The notes under the pieces were generated by a model, which ran no database searches, was not told the DNA's origin, and saw nothing but the letters and a program-made list of their open reading frames with translations. The position numbers and the translations under genes were made by a program. Below, in pieces: positions 24,358 to 35,072 of a stretch of 64,000 nt of DNA. The first letter of the stretch is position 1, and each line of letters starts with the position of its first letter. The stretch covers positions 1 through 64,000 of the forward strand of contig NZ_QJSP01000009.1 in assembly GCF_003217475.1 (NCBI RefSeq). Reading direction: 5' to 3'. This DNA comes from Williamsia limnetica (GTDB taxonomy: Bacteria; Actinomycetota; Actinomycetes; Mycobacteriales; Mycobacteriaceae).

Positions 24358-25857
24358 ATGACAGCAGAACCCTGGGACGGCGGCCGCGAGTGGGCAGCAC
24401 CCGAACTCTGGTCGGGTCGGGTCCTGGTCGCCGGCGCCAGGGTCGCCGGTGCCTCCGCTGCGCGCTTCCTGCTCGAGCAGGGCGCCGAGGTGACGGTCTG
24501 CGACGACAACACCGAGATCACCGCCCCGCTCGTGAACGCAGGGGCGACCGCGGTCCGGATGGATGAGCTCCTCGAGCGCCCCGACTGGGCCGCTGACTAC
24601 GACCTGCTGGTCGTCTCACCGGGTTTCCGGCCGGATGGTCCACTGCCGACGGGAGCACGCGCGGCCGGACTGCCGGTCTGGGGTGAGGTCGAATTGGCTT
24701 GGCACGTCGACCGATCCGGATTGCTCGGGACGCCGAGGCAGTGGCTGGTGGTCACCGGCACGAACGGCAAGACCACCACGACCGGGATGATCGAGTCGAT
24801 CGTCACCGCTGCCGGGGTGCTGGTCGCGGCGTGCGGCAACATCGGTCTGCCGATCCTCGACGTCCTCGTCGCGGAACCTCGCATCGAGGTCCTCGCGGTC
24901 GAATTGTCGTCCTTCCAGCTCTACTGGGCACCGTCGGTTCAGCCCACTGCGGGGGTCGTTCTCAACATCGCCGAGGACCACCTCGACTGGCATGGATCGA
25001 TGGCTGCCTACGTCGCGGCCAAGAGGGTGGCCTTGTCGGGGCCGATCGCGGTGATCGGACTCGATGACCCGGTGGCGGGGTCGCTCACGGCCGGCTCGCC
25101 CGGCGCCCGCACGATCGGCTTCCGGCTGGGCGCCCCGCACGATGGTGAGCTCGGTATCGCCAATGGACAGCTCGTGGACCATGTCGACTGGGACGGCAGC
25201 GGTGATCACTCGGTGGTGCCTCTGATCATGGTCGACAAGGTTCGCCCGACCGGACCCTCCGGCCAGCTCGATGCATTGGCTGCCGCCGCGCTGTGCCGGG
25301 CGATCGGTATCTCGCCGCAGGCTGTCGAGCGTGGTCTGGAGACGTTCACGGTCGGCGGTCATCGCAGCCAGCCTGTCGCCGTCATCGGCGCGACCACGTT
25401 CATCGACGACTCCAAGGCCACCAACCCGCACGCGGCGCTGGCGTCGATCCTGGGGCATCGCCGGGTGGTGTGGGTCGCCGGGGGACAACTGAAGGGGGCA
25501 GCGGTCGACGAACTCGTCGTCGCGGTGCGCGATCGGCTCGCCGGGGTGGTGATCATCGGAGTCGATCGCGACGTCATTGCAGACGCATTGGCACGACACG
25601 CCCCTTTGGTCCCAACAGTCACAGTGGTAACAGGGGAAGATGGCGGGGTGAAGACAGCTGCCCCCACTGCGATCATGGCCGGCGCGGTGCGGGCCGCCTG
25701 GGACCTGTGCACCGCCGATCCCGATACCCCGGACGCGGTTCTGCTCGCGCCTGCGGCCGCCTCGCTCGACATGTTCGCCGGGTACGGCGCTCGCGGCGAC
25801 AGCTTCGCTGCCGCTGCCCGAGCACTTCCGGGAGCCTCGACCGCAGGGGTCTCCTGA
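24358..25857 (+). CDS. murD: UDP-MurNAc-L-Ala:D-Glu ligase MurD
   Basis: A Mur ligase of 499 residues. An N-terminal Rossmann-like domain (VLVAGARVAGASAARFLLEQG near 22-42) binds the UDP-sugar. The central ATPase has VTGTNGKTTTTGM near 132-144 and an IAEDHLDWHG metal site near 204-213. The C-terminal domain has the FIDDSKATNPHAALASI motif near 346-362. I chose the ATG at 24358 because it lies three bases after the mraY stop and matches the family start; the open frame extends far upstream inside mraY. It overlaps ftsW through TGATG. Confidence 0.94.
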   Translation: MTAEPWDGGREWAAPELWSGRVLVAGARVAGASAARFLLEQGAEVTVCDDNTEITAPLVNAGATAVRMDELLERPDWAADYDLLVVSPGFRPDGPLPTGARAAGLPVWGEVELAWHVDRSGLLGTPRQWLVVTGTNGKTTTTGMIESIVTAAGVLVAACGNIGLPILDVLVAEPRIEVLAVELSSFQLYWAPSVQPTAGVVLNIAEDHLDWHGSMAAYVAAKRVALSGPIAVIGLDDPVAGSLTAGSPGARTIGFRLGAPHDGELGIANGQLVDHVDWDGSGDHSVVPLIMVDKVRPTGPSGQLDALAAAALCRAIGISPQAVERGLETFTVGGHRSQPVAVIGATTFIDDSKATNPHAALASILGHRRVVWVAGGQLKGAAVDELVVAVRDRLAGVVIIGVDRDVIADALARHAPLVPTVTVVTGEDGGVKTAAPTAIMAGAVRAAWDLCTADPDTPDAVLLAPAAASLDMFAGYGARGDSFAAAARALPGASTAGVS

Positions 25858-27632
25858 TGCGGAGGCGTTCGGACGTCGGCGACCCGGACGAGCTGGACCT
25901 CATCGAGTCGCCGGACACCGGCGACGATGCTTCCTCCGACTCGGACCCTGCGCCGGGTCGCGATGCGACCGACGAGTCCGAAAAAAGTGAAACATCAACG
26001 CCTCGTACACCTCCTGCTCGCGACCGTAAGGTCGTCTCACTCGGTGAGGGAATCGGATCGGTCATCTCGGCGGTTGCCGGAGTGCTCAGCAGGCCGCTCG
26101 CTTCCTTCCATCTCATCGTCACGCTCACCGTGCTGCTCACCACGTTCGGTCTCGTCATGGTGTTGTCGGCCTCGTCGGTGGAAGGCTATTCAAAGACCGG
26201 ATCCTCATACGGACTGTTCACCACCCAGTTGGTGTTCGCCGCACTGGGGATCGTGCTGTTCTACTTCGCGGTCAGGATGCCTGTCCGTTTGATGCGCAGG
26301 CTCGCTGCGCCCGCGATCATCATGACGACGATCATGTTGATCTTGGTGCTCATCCCGGGTATCGGAACCCTCAGCCAGGGCGCACGTCGCTGGTTTGTCG
26401 TCGGCGGACTCTCCGTCCAGCCGTCCGAACTGGTCAAGGTCGCGCTCTGCGTCTGGGGCGCACACCTGCTGGCCTCGCGCCGCCGCGACAACGCCTCGCT
26501 CCGTGAGCTGTTGATCCCGCTCATCCCCGTCACGTTCCTGATCTGTGTACTGATCGTGCTCGAGCCGAACCTGAGCACCACGGTCACGATCGCGATCATC
26601 GTGGGCGCACTGCTGTGGTTCGCGGGACTACCGATGAAGGTCTTCGGATTCTTCGCCATATCGGGTGTGCTGCTCGCGGGCCTGCTCGCGATGACGGCCG
26701 GATACCGCAGCGAGCGGGTGCGAAGCTTCTTCGGGCACATCGACGATCCGCAGGGCGCCGGGTATCAGGCCAGGCAAGCGCGGTACGCGCTCGCGAACGG
26801 AGGTCCGTTCGGCGAGGGCCTCGGTCAGAGTCGCGCCAAATGGAACTACCTGCCCAACGCGCACAACGACTTCATCTTCGCGATCATCGGCGAGGAGCTT
26901 GGTCTCATCGGTGGACTCATCGTGCTGATGCTCTTCGGATTGCTCGCTTTCGTCGGGCTGCGCATCGCGATGCGATCGGTGGACCCCTTCCTCCGGCTGC
27001 TGACGGCCACGATCACGGTCCTGGTGACCGCGCAGGCGCTGATCAACATCGGCTACGTCGTCGGCCTGCTCCCGGTGACGGGTATTCAGCTCCCGCTGCT
27101 CTCGGCCGGTGGCACGTCCACCTTCACCACGCTGGTGATGTTCGGCTTGCTGGCCAACGCCGCGCGCCACGAACCCGAAGCGGTCGCCGCGCTCGCCGCC
27201 GGTGGAGATGGCCGGTTCGGCCGGATTCTGCGGCTACCCAACCCCGTGCCGTATTCGCAGACCCGCGCCGAAGCCCTGCGTGATCGACTCGACCGCCGAC
27301 GCGGACAACGGCCGGGGCCGGCCGTTCGGGCTCGCCGTGCGGTGGCCACCGAACCCACCCGCCGCGCCGCCAGGGGTGCACAACCGGCGAGAAGTCATCC
27401 GCCACACGATCGCATGCAGCGTGGCCGAGTCCAGTCTCCGCGGCCTCAGGACTGGGGGTTCGACCGTACAGCGAGCCCACCCCGGACGAGGCAGGGGCCA
27501 TTGCGCAACAATGACCCCTATGCCCGAGACCGTCAGCCACGCGAGAACCGACGAGGCCATGATCCCTATGCTCGAGGAGTGCCGCGCGGTGAGCCGCGCG
27601 GGAGATATCGCGATCCGGACAGGCGCCGGTGA
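25857..27632 (+). CDS. ftsW: Septal peptidoglycan polymerase FtsW (SEDS family)
   Basis: A SEDS-family glycosyltransferase of about 591 residues, with roughly ten membrane helices between about 85 and 450. It polymerises lipid II at the septum with PbpB. Family segments include the PSELVKVALCVWGAHLLA stretch near 188-205 and NYLPNAHNDFIFAIIGEELG near 329-348. An acidic N-terminal extension of about 80 residues and an Arg/Pro-rich C-terminal tail (about 470-591) are cytoplasmic. The tail repeats the DPYAR motif twice. Tails like this in mycobacteria contact FtsZ or PbpB, so an interaction role is plausible. The ATG shares TGATG with the murD stop. Confidence 0.92.
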   Translation: MRRRSDVGDPDELDLIESPDTGDDASSDSDPAPGRDATDESEKSETSTPRTPPARDRKVVSLGEGIGSVISAVAGVLSRPLASFHLIVTLTVLLTTFGLVMVLSASSVEGYSKTGSSYGLFTTQLVFAALGIVLFYFAVRMPVRLMRRLAAPAIIMTTIMLILVLIPGIGTLSQGARRWFVVGGLSVQPSELVKVALCVWGAHLLASRRRDNASLRELLIPLIPVTFLICVLIVLEPNLSTTVTIAIIVGALLWFAGLPMKVFGFFAISGVLLAGLLAMTAGYRSERVRSFFGHIDDPQGAGYQARQARYALANGGPFGEGLGQSRAKWNYLPNAHNDFIFAIIGEELGLIGGLIVLMLFGLLAFVGLRIAMRSVDPFLRLLTATITVLVTAQALINIGYVVGLLPVTGIQLPLLSAGGTSTFTTLVMFGLLANAARHEPEAVAALAAGGDGRFGRILRLPNPVPYSQTRAEALRDRLDRRRGQRPGPAVRARRAVATEPTRRAARGAQPARSHPPHDRMQRGRVQSPRPQDWGFDRTASPPRTRQGPLRNNDPYARDRQPRENRRGHDPYARGVPRGEPRGRYRDPDRRR

Positions 27633-27671
27633 CAGATCTGCCCCGTCCGGCCGGGATCGGAGTTCGAGGAT

Positions 27672-28802
27672 ATGAGTGAGCCGACCGCTCCGCTGTCGAT
27701 CGTGGTGGCCGGTGGAGGTACGGCGGGTCATATCGAGCCTGCCATGGCAGTGGCCGACGCGCTGGTGGACATCGACTCGACGATCCGGGTGACCGCACTC
27801 GGTACCGCTCGCGGGCTCGAGACCACCCTCGTGCCCGAGCGTGGTTACCGCCTCGAACTCATCCCGCCGGTTCCGTTGCCCCGCAAGCCCAATGCCGATC
27901 TGGCCAAGCTGCCGCTACGACTTCGCAAGTCGGTCGCTGCCACGCGCCGGGTGCTCGCGGCGGTCGAGGCCGACGTGGTGATCGGATTCGGAGGCTACGT
28001 CGCACTGCCCGCCTACCTGGCCGCTCGCATGCATGTGAAAGCCCACAATCGGGTGCCTGTGGTGATCCATGAGGCGAATGCGCGTGCCGGAATCGCGAAC
28101 AAGGTGGGAGCCCGGCTGGCACAGAAGATTCTGGTCGCGGTCCCCGGCTCCGGGCTCGAGTCCGCCGACGTGGTGGGCATCCCGGTTCGCGCCGCGATCT
28201 CTGATCTGGACCGCGCTGCACTGCGAGCCGAGGCCCGCGCGTACTTCGGCCTCGATCCGCAGGCACCGACCTTGCTGGTGTTCGGCGGTTCGCAGGGCGC
28301 CCGAAGCCTCAACGACGCCGTTCGCGGCGCCGCGCAGGTGTTGGCGGACAACAACATCGGCGTCCTGCATGCGTATGGGAAAAAGAACACCATCGAGCCC
28401 TTCGACGGGTCCCCGCCGTATGTGGGAGTGCCCTATGTCTCCAGGATGGATCTGGCGTATGCAGCCGCCGACCTCGCCATCTGCCGGGCGGGCGCCATGA
28501 CGGTGGCCGAGGTGTCGGCCACCGGGTTACCTGCTGTCTACGTACCCCTGCCGCACGGTAACGGTGAGCAGCGACTCAACGCCGCGCCACTCGTGGCAGC
28601 GGGCGGTGGACTCCTGGTCGACGATGCCGAGCTCACGCCGGAGTATGTGGCGCAGACCATTCCGCCGCTGCTGACCGACCCCGCCAGACTGTCGGCCATG
28701 TCACTCGCCGCGGCAGGCGCCGGTGCGCGCGGTGCGGCCCATGCGGTTGCCGCTGCCGGCATCGAGCTCGCGCGTTCGCGCCGCGACAGGGGGCAGCGAT
28801 GA
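27672..28802 (+). CDS. murG: Lipid II-forming GlcNAc transferase MurG
   Basis: A GT28 glycosyltransferase of 376 residues that adds GlcNAc to lipid I at the inner face of the membrane. The three glycine-rich signatures are present: [12 protein letters not shown] near 14-25, the [11 protein letters not shown] loop near 201-211 and [15 protein letters not shown] near 273-287, followed by HGNGEQ, which binds UDP-GlcNAc. It starts 39 bases after ftsW and overlaps murC by four bases. Confidence 0.95.
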   Translation: MSEPTAPLSIVVAGGGTAGHIEPAMAVADALVDIDSTIRVTALGTARGLETTLVPERGYRLELIPPVPLPRKPNADLAKLPLRLRKSVAATRRVLAAVEADVVIGFGGYVALPAYLAARMHVKAHNRVPVVIHEANARAGIANKVGARLAQKILVAVPGSGLESADVVGIPVRAAISDLDRAALRAEARAYFGLDPQAPTLLVFGGSQGARSLNDAVRGAAQVLADNNIGVLHAYGKKNTIEPFDGSPPYVGVPYVSRMDLAYAAADLAICRAGAMTVAEVSATGLPAVYVPLPHGNGEQRLNAAPLVAAGGGLLVDDAELTPEYVAQTIPPLLTDPARLSAMSLAAAGAGARGAAHAVAAAGIELARSRRDRGQR

Positions 28803-30334
28803 TCAACCCGGTCACCGGTCTCCCGGACAAGGCCCTGCCGCAAGCCCTTTCGCGAGTGCACATGGTGGGAATCGGCGGCGCAGGCATGTCGGGGCTGGCC
28901 AGGATTCTGCTCGCCCGTGGAGGTCAGGTGTCCGGGAGCGACGCCAAAGAGTCACGTGGCGTGATCGACCTGCGGACCAGAGGCGCGAAAATTCACATCG
29001 GGCACGACCCGGCAGCCCTCGAACTGCTCGACGGCGGACCGACCGTCGTGGTGACAACTCTGGCCGCGATCCCGAAGACCAATCCCGAACTGGTGGCAGC
29101 CCGAGAACGGGGTATCCCGGTGCTGCTGCGGCCGGCGGTGCTCGCGACGTTGATGGAGGGGTACACGAACCTGTTGATCGCGGGCACCCACGGAAAGACG
29201 TCGACGACGTCGATGACGGTGGTCGCTCTGCAGCATTGCGGGTTCAACCCGTCGTTCGCGGTGGGCGGCGAGCTCAACGAATCCGGCACGAATGCCCATC
29301 ACGGGTCGGGCGGGGTCTTTGTCGCGGAGGCGGACGAGAGCGACGGTTCGCTGCTGCAGTACTCGCCGACCGTCGCCGTGGTGACAAACGTCGAGTCCGA
29401 TCACCTCGATTACTTCGGGACCACGGATGCCTACGTTCAGGTCTTCGACGATTTCGCCGATCGCATCCGGCCGGGTGGCAGCCTGATCGTGTGCCTGGAC
29501 GATCCGGGCTCCGCCGCGTTGGCGGCCAGGGTGGCGCCGCGACTGGCCGAACGCGCAGTCGCGGTGCTCGGTTACGGCGAAGGTGTGCACACCGATCTCG
29601 CCGGCGGACTCGAGCCGATCGCACGGTTGCTGAGTTGGCGCAGCACGGGTGGTGGCGGCCTCGCCCGGGTCCGGTTCGCCGATCCGGCCGGTGACGGCAC
29701 CGAATCCACCGAGTACTCGATTGCCCTGACCGTGCCAGGAAAGCATATGGCGCTCAACGCTGTTGCGGCATTGGTGGCAGGCGTCTGCGTCGGTGCGCCC
29801 GTGACCGACGTCATCGAGGGACTCGAAGGTTTCGCCGGTGTGCACCGCAGATTTCAGCTGCGCGGGCGGATCGGCAGGATTCGGGTCTACGACGACTACG
29901 CGCATCATCCGACCGAGGTGCGGGCGGTTCTGACGGCTGCGCGCGACATGGTCGACGCCGACGGTGGACGCGTGGTCGCGGTGTTCCAACCCCACCTGTA
30001 CTCGCGGACCGAGACCTTCTCGACCGAGTTCGCCGCGGCGCTCGACCTGGCCGATCAGGTGATCGTCCTGGATGTCTATGGCGCCCGCGAGCAGCCGATC
30101 CCAGGGATCAGTGGCTTCACCATCGCCGAGAAGGTGACCAGACCGGTGGCCTTCCAACCGGATGTGTCGGCGCTGCCGGGTCAGGTCGCGCGGCTCGTCG
30201 AACCCGACGACGTCGTCCTGACCATCGGTGCAGGCGATGTCACGATGCAGGCACCCGAGATCGTCGATGCGCTGCGCGCGGCGTCCCACCCACCGCGGGG
30301 TGACACCGATCTGTCCTCCGGGGGACCCAGATGA
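28799..30334 (+). CDS. murC: UDP-MurNAc:L-Ala ligase MurC
   Basis: A Mur ligase of 511 residues that starts the stem peptide by adding L-alanine. The N-terminal [17 protein letters not shown] motif near 21-37, the ATP loop [13 protein letters not shown] near 126-138, the [11 protein letters not shown] segment near 177-187 and the C-terminal [10 protein letters not shown] near 365-374 are all typical. It overlaps murG and ftsQ by four bases each, so the three are probably translated as a coupled unit. Confidence 0.95.
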   Translation: MINPVTGLPDKALPQALSRVHMVGIGGAGMSGLARILLARGGQVSGSDAKESRGVIDLRTRGAKIHIGHDPAALELLDGGPTVVVTTLAAIPKTNPELVAARERGIPVLLRPAVLATLMEGYTNLLIAGTHGKTSTTSMTVVALQHCGFNPSFAVGGELNESGTNAHHGSGGVFVAEADESDGSLLQYSPTVAVVTNVESDHLDYFGTTDAYVQVFDDFADRIRPGGSLIVCLDDPGSAALAARVAPRLAERAVAVLGYGEGVHTDLAGGLEPIARLLSWRSTGGGGLARVRFADPAGDGTESTEYSIALTVPGKHMALNAVAALVAGVCVGAPVTDVIEGLEGFAGVHRRFQLRGRIGRIRVYDDYAHHPTEVRAVLTAARDMVDADGGRVVAVFQPHLYSRTETFSTEFAAALDLADQVIVLDVYGAREQPIPGISGFTIAEKVTRPVAFQPDVSALPGQVARLVEPDDVVLTIGAGDVTMQAPEIVDALRAASHPPRGDTDLSSGGPR

Positions 30335-31272
30335 GCGATCGTCGCCGCCCTCGTGGTGGTGACGACGAGCGCCGCCGCCACCGGTCCGGGCGCGATCTCG
30401 AGCCGCAGGATCGCGACGACGACGATCTCACGGTGCTCGCAGATCTGACCATCCCCGCGCGCGGCGACCATCCATTTGTGGAAGGCGTTGACCCGGACGA
30501 CTTCGATGACGACAGCGACGCCGTCGACGACGACGCGGAAAACGACGACGAGGCGGCGGGCACCCGGACGCGGCAACGGCGTCGGGACCGCGGCCGCCGC
30601 AGGCCCGCTGTGAGTGGGATGCGATTGCTGGTGACGACAATCGCGGTGATCCTGGTGGTGATCGCAGGATTCGTCGTCGCGTACTTCACGCCGTTGATGT
30701 CGGTGCGGACCATCGACGTGGCGGGTGACTCCGTGGTGTCTGCGGAAGAGATCCTCGCCGCAGCAGCCCTTTCCGAGGGGCAGCCGCTCATGCAGGTCGA
30801 CACTGCCGCAGCTGCGCGGCGGGTGTCGATGATTCCGCGGATCGCCACGGTCAGGGTCAAGCGTGAGTACCCCTCCACGATCACGATCTCGGTGGTCGAA
30901 AGGGTCGCTGTGGTCTTCACCCAGCGCGATGGACAGAAATACCTGATGGACAACCTGGGATTCGAGTTCGCTCAACAGGATCCGCCGCCGGGTCTTGCCG
31001 AGCTGCAGACGGCGAATCCCGGGTCGGGCGATCCGTCGACCCGGGCGGCCTTGACGGTGATGGGCGAGGTGCCCCCCTACGTGCGCGATCAGATCGCGGC
31101 CATCGAGGTGGATTCCCCGGTCGATATCGCCTTGCGGCTCAAGGACAACCGCACTGTCATCTGGGGCGACGATGAACGAAATGTCGAGAAAGCAGAGACT
31201 CTGCGGCACGTGCTGACGCAGGAGGGGACCGAGTACAACGTGTCCAGTCCGCAGAATCCGACCTTCAAATAG
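30331..31272 (+). CDS. ftsQ: Cell division protein FtsQ
   Basis: A bitopic divisome protein of 313 residues. The long cytoplasmic region (1-95) is rich in Asp and Arg; one membrane helix is at about 98-120. A POTRA domain follows (about 124-195, starting [18 protein letters not shown]), then the FtsQ/DivIB beta domain. FtsQ scaffolds FtsL/FtsB in the periplasm. It overlaps murC by four bases. About 207 bp separate it from ftsZ. Confidence 0.92.
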   Translation: MSDRRRPRGGDDERRRHRSGRDLEPQDRDDDDLTVLADLTIPARGDHPFVEGVDPDDFDDDSDAVDDDAENDDEAAGTRTRQRRRDRGRRRPAVSGMRLLVTTIAVILVVIAGFVVAYFTPLMSVRTIDVAGDSVVSAEEILAAAALSEGQPLMQVDTAAAARRVSMIPRIATVRVKREYPSTITISVVERVAVVFTQRDGQKYLMDNLGFEFAQQDPPPGLAELQTANPGSGDPSTRAALTVMGEVPPYVRDQIAAIEVDSPVDIALRLKDNRTVIWGDDERNVEKAETLRHVLTQEGTEYNVSSPQNPTFK

Positions 31273-31372
31273 CGGTTTCGAGCTCAATTCCCAGAGTTTG
31301 TGGCGACACGCCGCAGCGCTTGCTGGCTCCACCCACCAAAGATGCCTAGCGTTTCCATCAGCACGCGACTAC

Positions 31373-31403
31373 TTGACATAACTCTAAGCCTGTGGTTTAG
31401 GTT
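31373..31403 (+). promoter_or_regulatory. Probable ftsZ promoter
   Basis: TTGACA (31373-31378) and TAGGTT (31398-31403) form a housekeeping-like -35/-10 pair with a 19-base spacer in the ftsQ-ftsZ gap. The expected start is about 70 bases before the ftsZ ATG. This allows ftsZ to be made independently of the upstream operon. The long spacer makes the exact -10 uncertain. Confidence 0.5.
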
Positions 31404-31479
31404 GAGGGTTTTCCGTTCCGGCAGTCGTGCGCAGCAGAGCCAGCTGGTTCGGAACTAGACCAAAAGGAAGGCGAGCGCT

Positions 31480-32679
31480 ATGACGCCCCCGCACAACTAC
31501 CTTGCCGTGATCAAGGTCGTCGGTATTGGCGGCGGCGGAGTCAATGCCGTCAACCGCATGATCGAACAGGGACTCAAAGGTGTTGAGTTCATCGCCATCA
31601 ACACCGACGCCCAGGCCCTGCTGATGAGCGACGCCGACGTCAAACTCGACGTCGGCCGCGATTCCACCCGTGGACTCGGCGCAGGTGCCGATCCCGAGGT
31701 CGGTCGCCGCGCCGCCGAAGATGCCAAAGACGAGATCGAGGAGCTCATCAAGGGCGCCGACATGGTCTTTGTCACAGCCGGCGAAGGTGGCGGAACCGGC
31801 ACCGGTGGCGCGCCCGTGGTGGCGAGCATCGCCCGCAAACTCGGTGCATTGACCGTCGGTGTCGTCACCAGGCCGTTCTCGTTCGAAGGCAAACGGCGCG
31901 GGGGACAGGCAGAAGTCGGGATCACATCGCTGCGCGAGTCCTGCGACACGCTGATCGTGATCCCCAACGACCGCCTCCTGCAGATGGGTGACGCGGCCGT
32001 CAGCCTCATGGATGCCTTCCGCAGTGCGGACGAGGTCTTGCTCAACGGCGTCCAGGGCATCACCGACCTGATCACCACACCCGGACTGATCAACGTCGAC
32101 TTCGCAGACGTCAAGGGTGTGATGAGCAACGCCGGCAGCGCATTGATGGGCATCGGCTCGTCCCGCGGCGAGAACCGTGCCACGAAGGCTGCGGAGTCCG
32201 CCATCAACTCGCCGCTGCTCGAAGCATCGATGGAAGGCGCCCACGGCGTGCTGATCTCCATCGCCGGTGGTAGCGATCTCGGACTGTTCGAGATCAACGA
32301 GGCCGCGACCCTGGTCCAGGAAGCCGCCCACGTCGACGCCAACATCATCTTCGGAACGGTCATCGACGACAACCTCGGAGACGAGGTCCGCGTGACCGTC
32401 ATCGCCGCCGGTTTCGACAGCGGCGCCCCGGCCCGCAAGCCGGTGGAGTCCGCGGCCACCGCAGCCGCCCGGACCAGTGCCGCAGCCGGATCGGGACGTG
32501 TCGCAAACGGCAGCGCGAACGGCAAGAGCGATGCCGATCGTCGCGACCCGCTGTTCGCCCAGGTTCCCGCCGGTGACCCCTTCGCCGACGACAGGCCTTC
32601 GCGGACCTCGTCGCGTCCCGCGCATGGAATGGACGAGGCCGATGACGAGGTGGACGTTCCGCCGTTCATGAAGCGCTGA
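31480..32679 (+). CDS. ftsZ: Tubulin-like division GTPase FtsZ
   Basis: FtsZ of 399 residues, which polymerises into the Z ring. The GTP-binding tubulin signature GGGTGTG is at 103-109, the N-terminal [11 protein letters not shown] loop near 13-23 and the T7-loop region near 200-210 (EINEAATL follows later). A variable Ala/Ser/Gly linker (about 310-380) ends in the conserved tail DVPPFMKR that binds partners such as SepF and FtsW. The ATG follows GGAAGG. pgeF begins nine bases after the stop. Confidence 0.96.
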   Translation: MTPPHNYLAVIKVVGIGGGGVNAVNRMIEQGLKGVEFIAINTDAQALLMSDADVKLDVGRDSTRGLGAGADPEVGRRAAEDAKDEIEELIKGADMVFVTAGEGGGTGTGGAPVVASIARKLGALTVGVVTRPFSFEGKRRGGQAEVGITSLRESCDTLIVIPNDRLLQMGDAAVSLMDAFRSADEVLLNGVQGITDLITTPGLINVDFADVKGVMSNAGSALMGIGSSRGENRATKAAESAINSPLLEASMEGAHGVLISIAGGSDLGLFEINEAATLVQEAAHVDANIIFGTVIDDNLGDEVRVTVIAAGFDSGAPARKPVESAATAAARTSAAAGSGRVANGSANGKSDADRRDPLFAQVPAGDPFADDRPSRTSSRPAHGMDEADDEVDVPPFMKR

Positions 32680-32687
32680 GCGCTCCC

Positions 32688-33407
32688 GTGGGTTTCCGGA
32701 CCAGGCGGGTGGTCACCGCGCGGGCAGGCGGCTTCTCGGTCGGGCCGTACGCATCGTTCAATCTCGGCGATCATGTCGGTGACGACCCGGAAGCGGTGCG
32801 CAAGAACCGCGATCGACTCGCCGAGAAGATCGGCGTCGACCCGGCACGTGTGGTGTGGATGGAACAGATCCACAGCCGCAACGTCACAAGGGTCGACGGG
32901 CCCGTCACCGAACCGGTTCCCGCCACCGACGCCCTGGTGACGACAACCAAGGACCTCGCGCTGGCCGTCCTGAGTGCAGACTGCGTCCCACTGCTGCTCA
33001 GCGATGAGGAGGCCGGAGTCGTCGCCGCCGTTCATGCCGGCCGTGTCGGAGCCCGTATCGGCATCGTGCCCCGCGTGCTCGAAGAGATGGAGCGGGCGGG
33101 CGCCAAGGTCAGCAGGATCGGCGGTTTCCTCGGGCCGGCAGCAGGCGGGGCACAGTATGAGGTGCCCGCCGACATGCAGGCGGACGTCGAGCGACATCTG
33201 CCGGGCAGTGCCACCCGGACCGTCAAAGGCACGCCCGGGCTGGACCTGCGGGCCGGTATCAGGCGCCAACTCCTTACCGCGGGGGTCTCGGCGGTTGCGC
33301 AGGACCCACGCTGCACGATCACCGACCCTGCCCTCTTCAGTCATCGGCGCGACGCACCGACCGGCCGCATTGCTTCTGTCATCTGGATGGACACGGGCAG
33401 TGCCTGA
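32688..33407 (+). CDS. pgeF: PgeF/YfiH-family protein (laccase-domain, peptidoglycan editing)
   Basis: A 239-residue protein of the YfiH/LACC1 family. Members cleave or deaminate purine nucleosides, and in E. coli PgeF removes wrongly built UDP-MurNAc-L-Ser. Metal- or substrate-binding residues in WMEQIHSRNVTRV near 57-69, SADCVPLLL near 99-107 and the His of VHAGRVGARIG near 117 are present. The usual HAGWRG loop reads HAGRVG here. The GTG start is at 32688. It overlaps yggS by eight bases and keeps the Rv2149c position after ftsZ. Confidence 0.85.
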   Translation: MGFRTRRVVTARAGGFSVGPYASFNLGDHVGDDPEAVRKNRDRLAEKIGVDPARVVWMEQIHSRNVTRVDGPVTEPVPATDALVTTTKDLALAVLSADCVPLLLSDEEAGVVAAVHAGRVGARIGIVPRVLEEMERAGAKVSRIGGFLGPAAGGAQYEVPADMQADVERHLPGSATRTVKGTPGLDLRAGIRRQLLTAGVSAVAQDPRCTITDPALFSHRRDAPTGRIASVIWMDTGSA

Positions 33408-34158
33408 TCCTGGAGACGGTGAGTCCGCCGATCGCCGTGCCGAGCTAGCGTCGAGGCTGCAGGCTGTCCGGGCAAGGGTCGACGCTGCCTGCGCTGCCGC
33501 CGGCCGCGATCCGTCCGCCGTGCAACTGCTCCCGGTCACCAAGTTCTTCCCGGCGTCGGATGTACTCGCGCTCGTCGAGTCGGGGGCAGTCGAGTTCGGG
33601 GAATCACGCGAACCCGAGGCCGGCCGCAAGGCGGACGAGGTCCGGGCGGTCAGCGGCCGCAGCGACCTACGGTTCCACATGATCGGACAGCTACAGCGGA
33701 ACAAGGCAAAGACGGTTGCGCGCTGGGCAGATCGCGTGCATTCGGTGGACAGTCCGAAACTGGCGCACGCCCTCGATCGTGCTGTCGGAACAGCCCGTGA
33801 GAGCGGGGATCGCGATGGCGCACTGGAGGTATTGATCCAGATCGGCCTGGACGACGACGAGGCCAAGGGTCGCGGTGGAGTCGTCGAGGACGAACTGCTC
33901 ACGTTGGCCAATGGCATCGAGCAGAGTGCCAACCTGCGGTTGTGTGGACTGATGGTCATCACCCCACTGCACGGATCGGCGGAGGCCTGGATGGCCAAGG
34001 CCGCAGGCATTGCGCAGCGATTCATCGCCGAACACCCCGGTGCGGCCGAATTGTCCGCCGGGATGTCCGGCGACCTGGAGATCGCTGTCAAGTATGGATC
34101 GACATGCGTGCGTGTCGGTACCGCGATCATGGGCGATCGACCAGTAATCTCGCCCTAA
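33400..34158 (+). CDS. yggS: PLP-homeostasis protein YggS (PLPBP)
   Basis: A pyridoxal-phosphate-binding barrel protein of 252 residues that controls free PLP and amino-acid pools but has no known catalytic reaction. The PLP lysine is K48 in [12 protein letters not shown] (the common form is VSKT). [12 protein letters not shown] near 87-98 and the C-terminal [23 protein letters not shown] are typical. I start it at the GTG at 33400, eight bases inside pgeF. The open frame runs further upstream without similarity. It corresponds to Rv2148c. Confidence 0.9.
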   Translation: MPDPGDGESADRRAELASRLQAVRARVDAACAAAGRDPSAVQLLPVTKFFPASDVLALVESGAVEFGESREPEAGRKADEVRAVSGRSDLRFHMIGQLQRNKAKTVARWADRVHSVDSPKLAHALDRAVGTARESGDRDGALEVLIQIGLDDDEAKGRGGVVEDELLTLANGIEQSANLRLCGLMVITPLHGSAEAWMAKAAGIAQRFIAEHPGAAELSAGMSGDLEIAVKYGSTCVRVGTAIMGDRPVISP

Positions 34159-34238
34159 CGGTTAGTCACATGAGTAACACGAGCACCATGACTAACAGGG
34201 ATTGTCGAGTACCGGCCGCGGCTGAAAGAGGAAATGCG

Positions 34239-35006
34239 ATGAGCACCATCCACAAGTTCAAGGCGTACTTCGGCATGGTCCCGCCCGGTGACTACGAAGA
34301 CGACTACCTCGACGACCCCGCCCCGGCGCGGCCGCGTCGCAGCTACGAGCGCGACTACCGGGACGAGGCGGACTACCGCGATGTCGAATATCGCGACGAC
34401 GAAGCCGGAGGCGGAGCTCGACCCGTCTATCGAGACGTGGATGAGCGGGATTTCCGTGAGGCGGACTTCCGTGAGGCGGATTTCCGCGAGGGCGAGTACG
34501 AACGCGTTCCCGAGTACGCATACGCCGGCGCCCGCCGTCCGCAATTCGAGTCCATCGACCGCTACGCCGCTGCACCTGCCCGCGTCGCAGGACGACTCGA
34601 GCCGCTGTCATCGGTCCGCACCACCGCTTCTGCGCGGCCGGGCCCGTCCGCCGGGCCGAGCACCCGCGGAGCCCTCGCGCTTGATTCCCGCGCCGAAGTC
34701 GACCGCGTCTTCGAAGAGGGCAGCCCGCTGGGCAAGATCACCACGTTGCGGCCCAGCAGCTACGCCGAGGCACGCACCATCGGTGAGCGCTTCCGCGACG
34801 GCAGCCCCGTCATCATGGATCTGGTCGAGATGACCAACGCCGACGCCAAGCGGCTGGTCGACTTCGCCGCCGGTCTGGCCTTCGCCCTCCACGGCTCCTT
34901 CGACAAGGTCGCCACCAAGGTGTTCCTACTCGCGCCGTCCGACATCGACGTCTCGCCCGAGGATCGTCGCAAGATCGCCGAGACCGGTTTCTACAACCAT
35001 CAGTAA
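34239..35006 (+). CDS. sepF: Z-ring anchor SepF
   Basis: SepF of 255 residues. The N-terminal amphipathic stretch [13 protein letters not shown] should bind the membrane. A charged linker follows (about 16-95), very rich in Asp, Arg, Tyr and Glu, with three exact DFRE repeats (34449-34493). The C-terminal SepF dimer domain (about 160-245) has [21 protein letters not shown] and the [11 protein letters not shown] core. It tethers FtsZ to the membrane; FtsA is not seen here, as expected in actinobacteria. The ATG follows AAAGAGGAAA. The frame is open far upstream, but similarity starts here. Confidence 0.93.
   Translation: MSTIHKFKAYFGMVPPGDYEDDYLDDPAPARPRRSYERDYRDEADYRDVEYRDDEAGGGARPVYRDVDERDFREADFREADFREGEYERVPEYAYAGARRPQFESIDRYAAAPARVAGRLEPLSSVRTTASARPGPSAGPSTRGALALDSRAEVDRVFEEGSPLGKITTLRPSSYAEARTIGERFRDGSPVIMDLVEMTNADAKRLVDFAAGLAFALHGSFDKVATKVFLLAPSDIDVSPEDRRKIAETGFYNHQ
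34449..34493 (+). repeat. Three tandem 15-bp repeats in sepF
   Basis: Three 15-bp units (34449, 34464, 34479) encode [10 protein letters not shown] and DFREG in the SepF linker. They differ at a few third positions. The array can change linker length in 5-residue steps by slippage. Confidence 0.85.
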
Positions 35007-35072
35007 CCCGCTTCCGGGTCGGCGCGTCCTGCCGTTTTCCCATTCGCGTCCGATTTCGGGCAGAGTTGTGTC

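Noticed and set aside
28952-30289. A 445-codon open frame opposite murC
   Set aside because: It is a high-G+C shadow of murC with no motif and no ribosome-binding site.
31497-34130. A long open frame on the minus strand opposite ftsZ, pgeF and yggS
   Set aside because: It mirrors the third-position bias of the real genes. Its translation is Ser/Arg/Pro-rich with no recognisable domain, and the plus-strand genes are certain.
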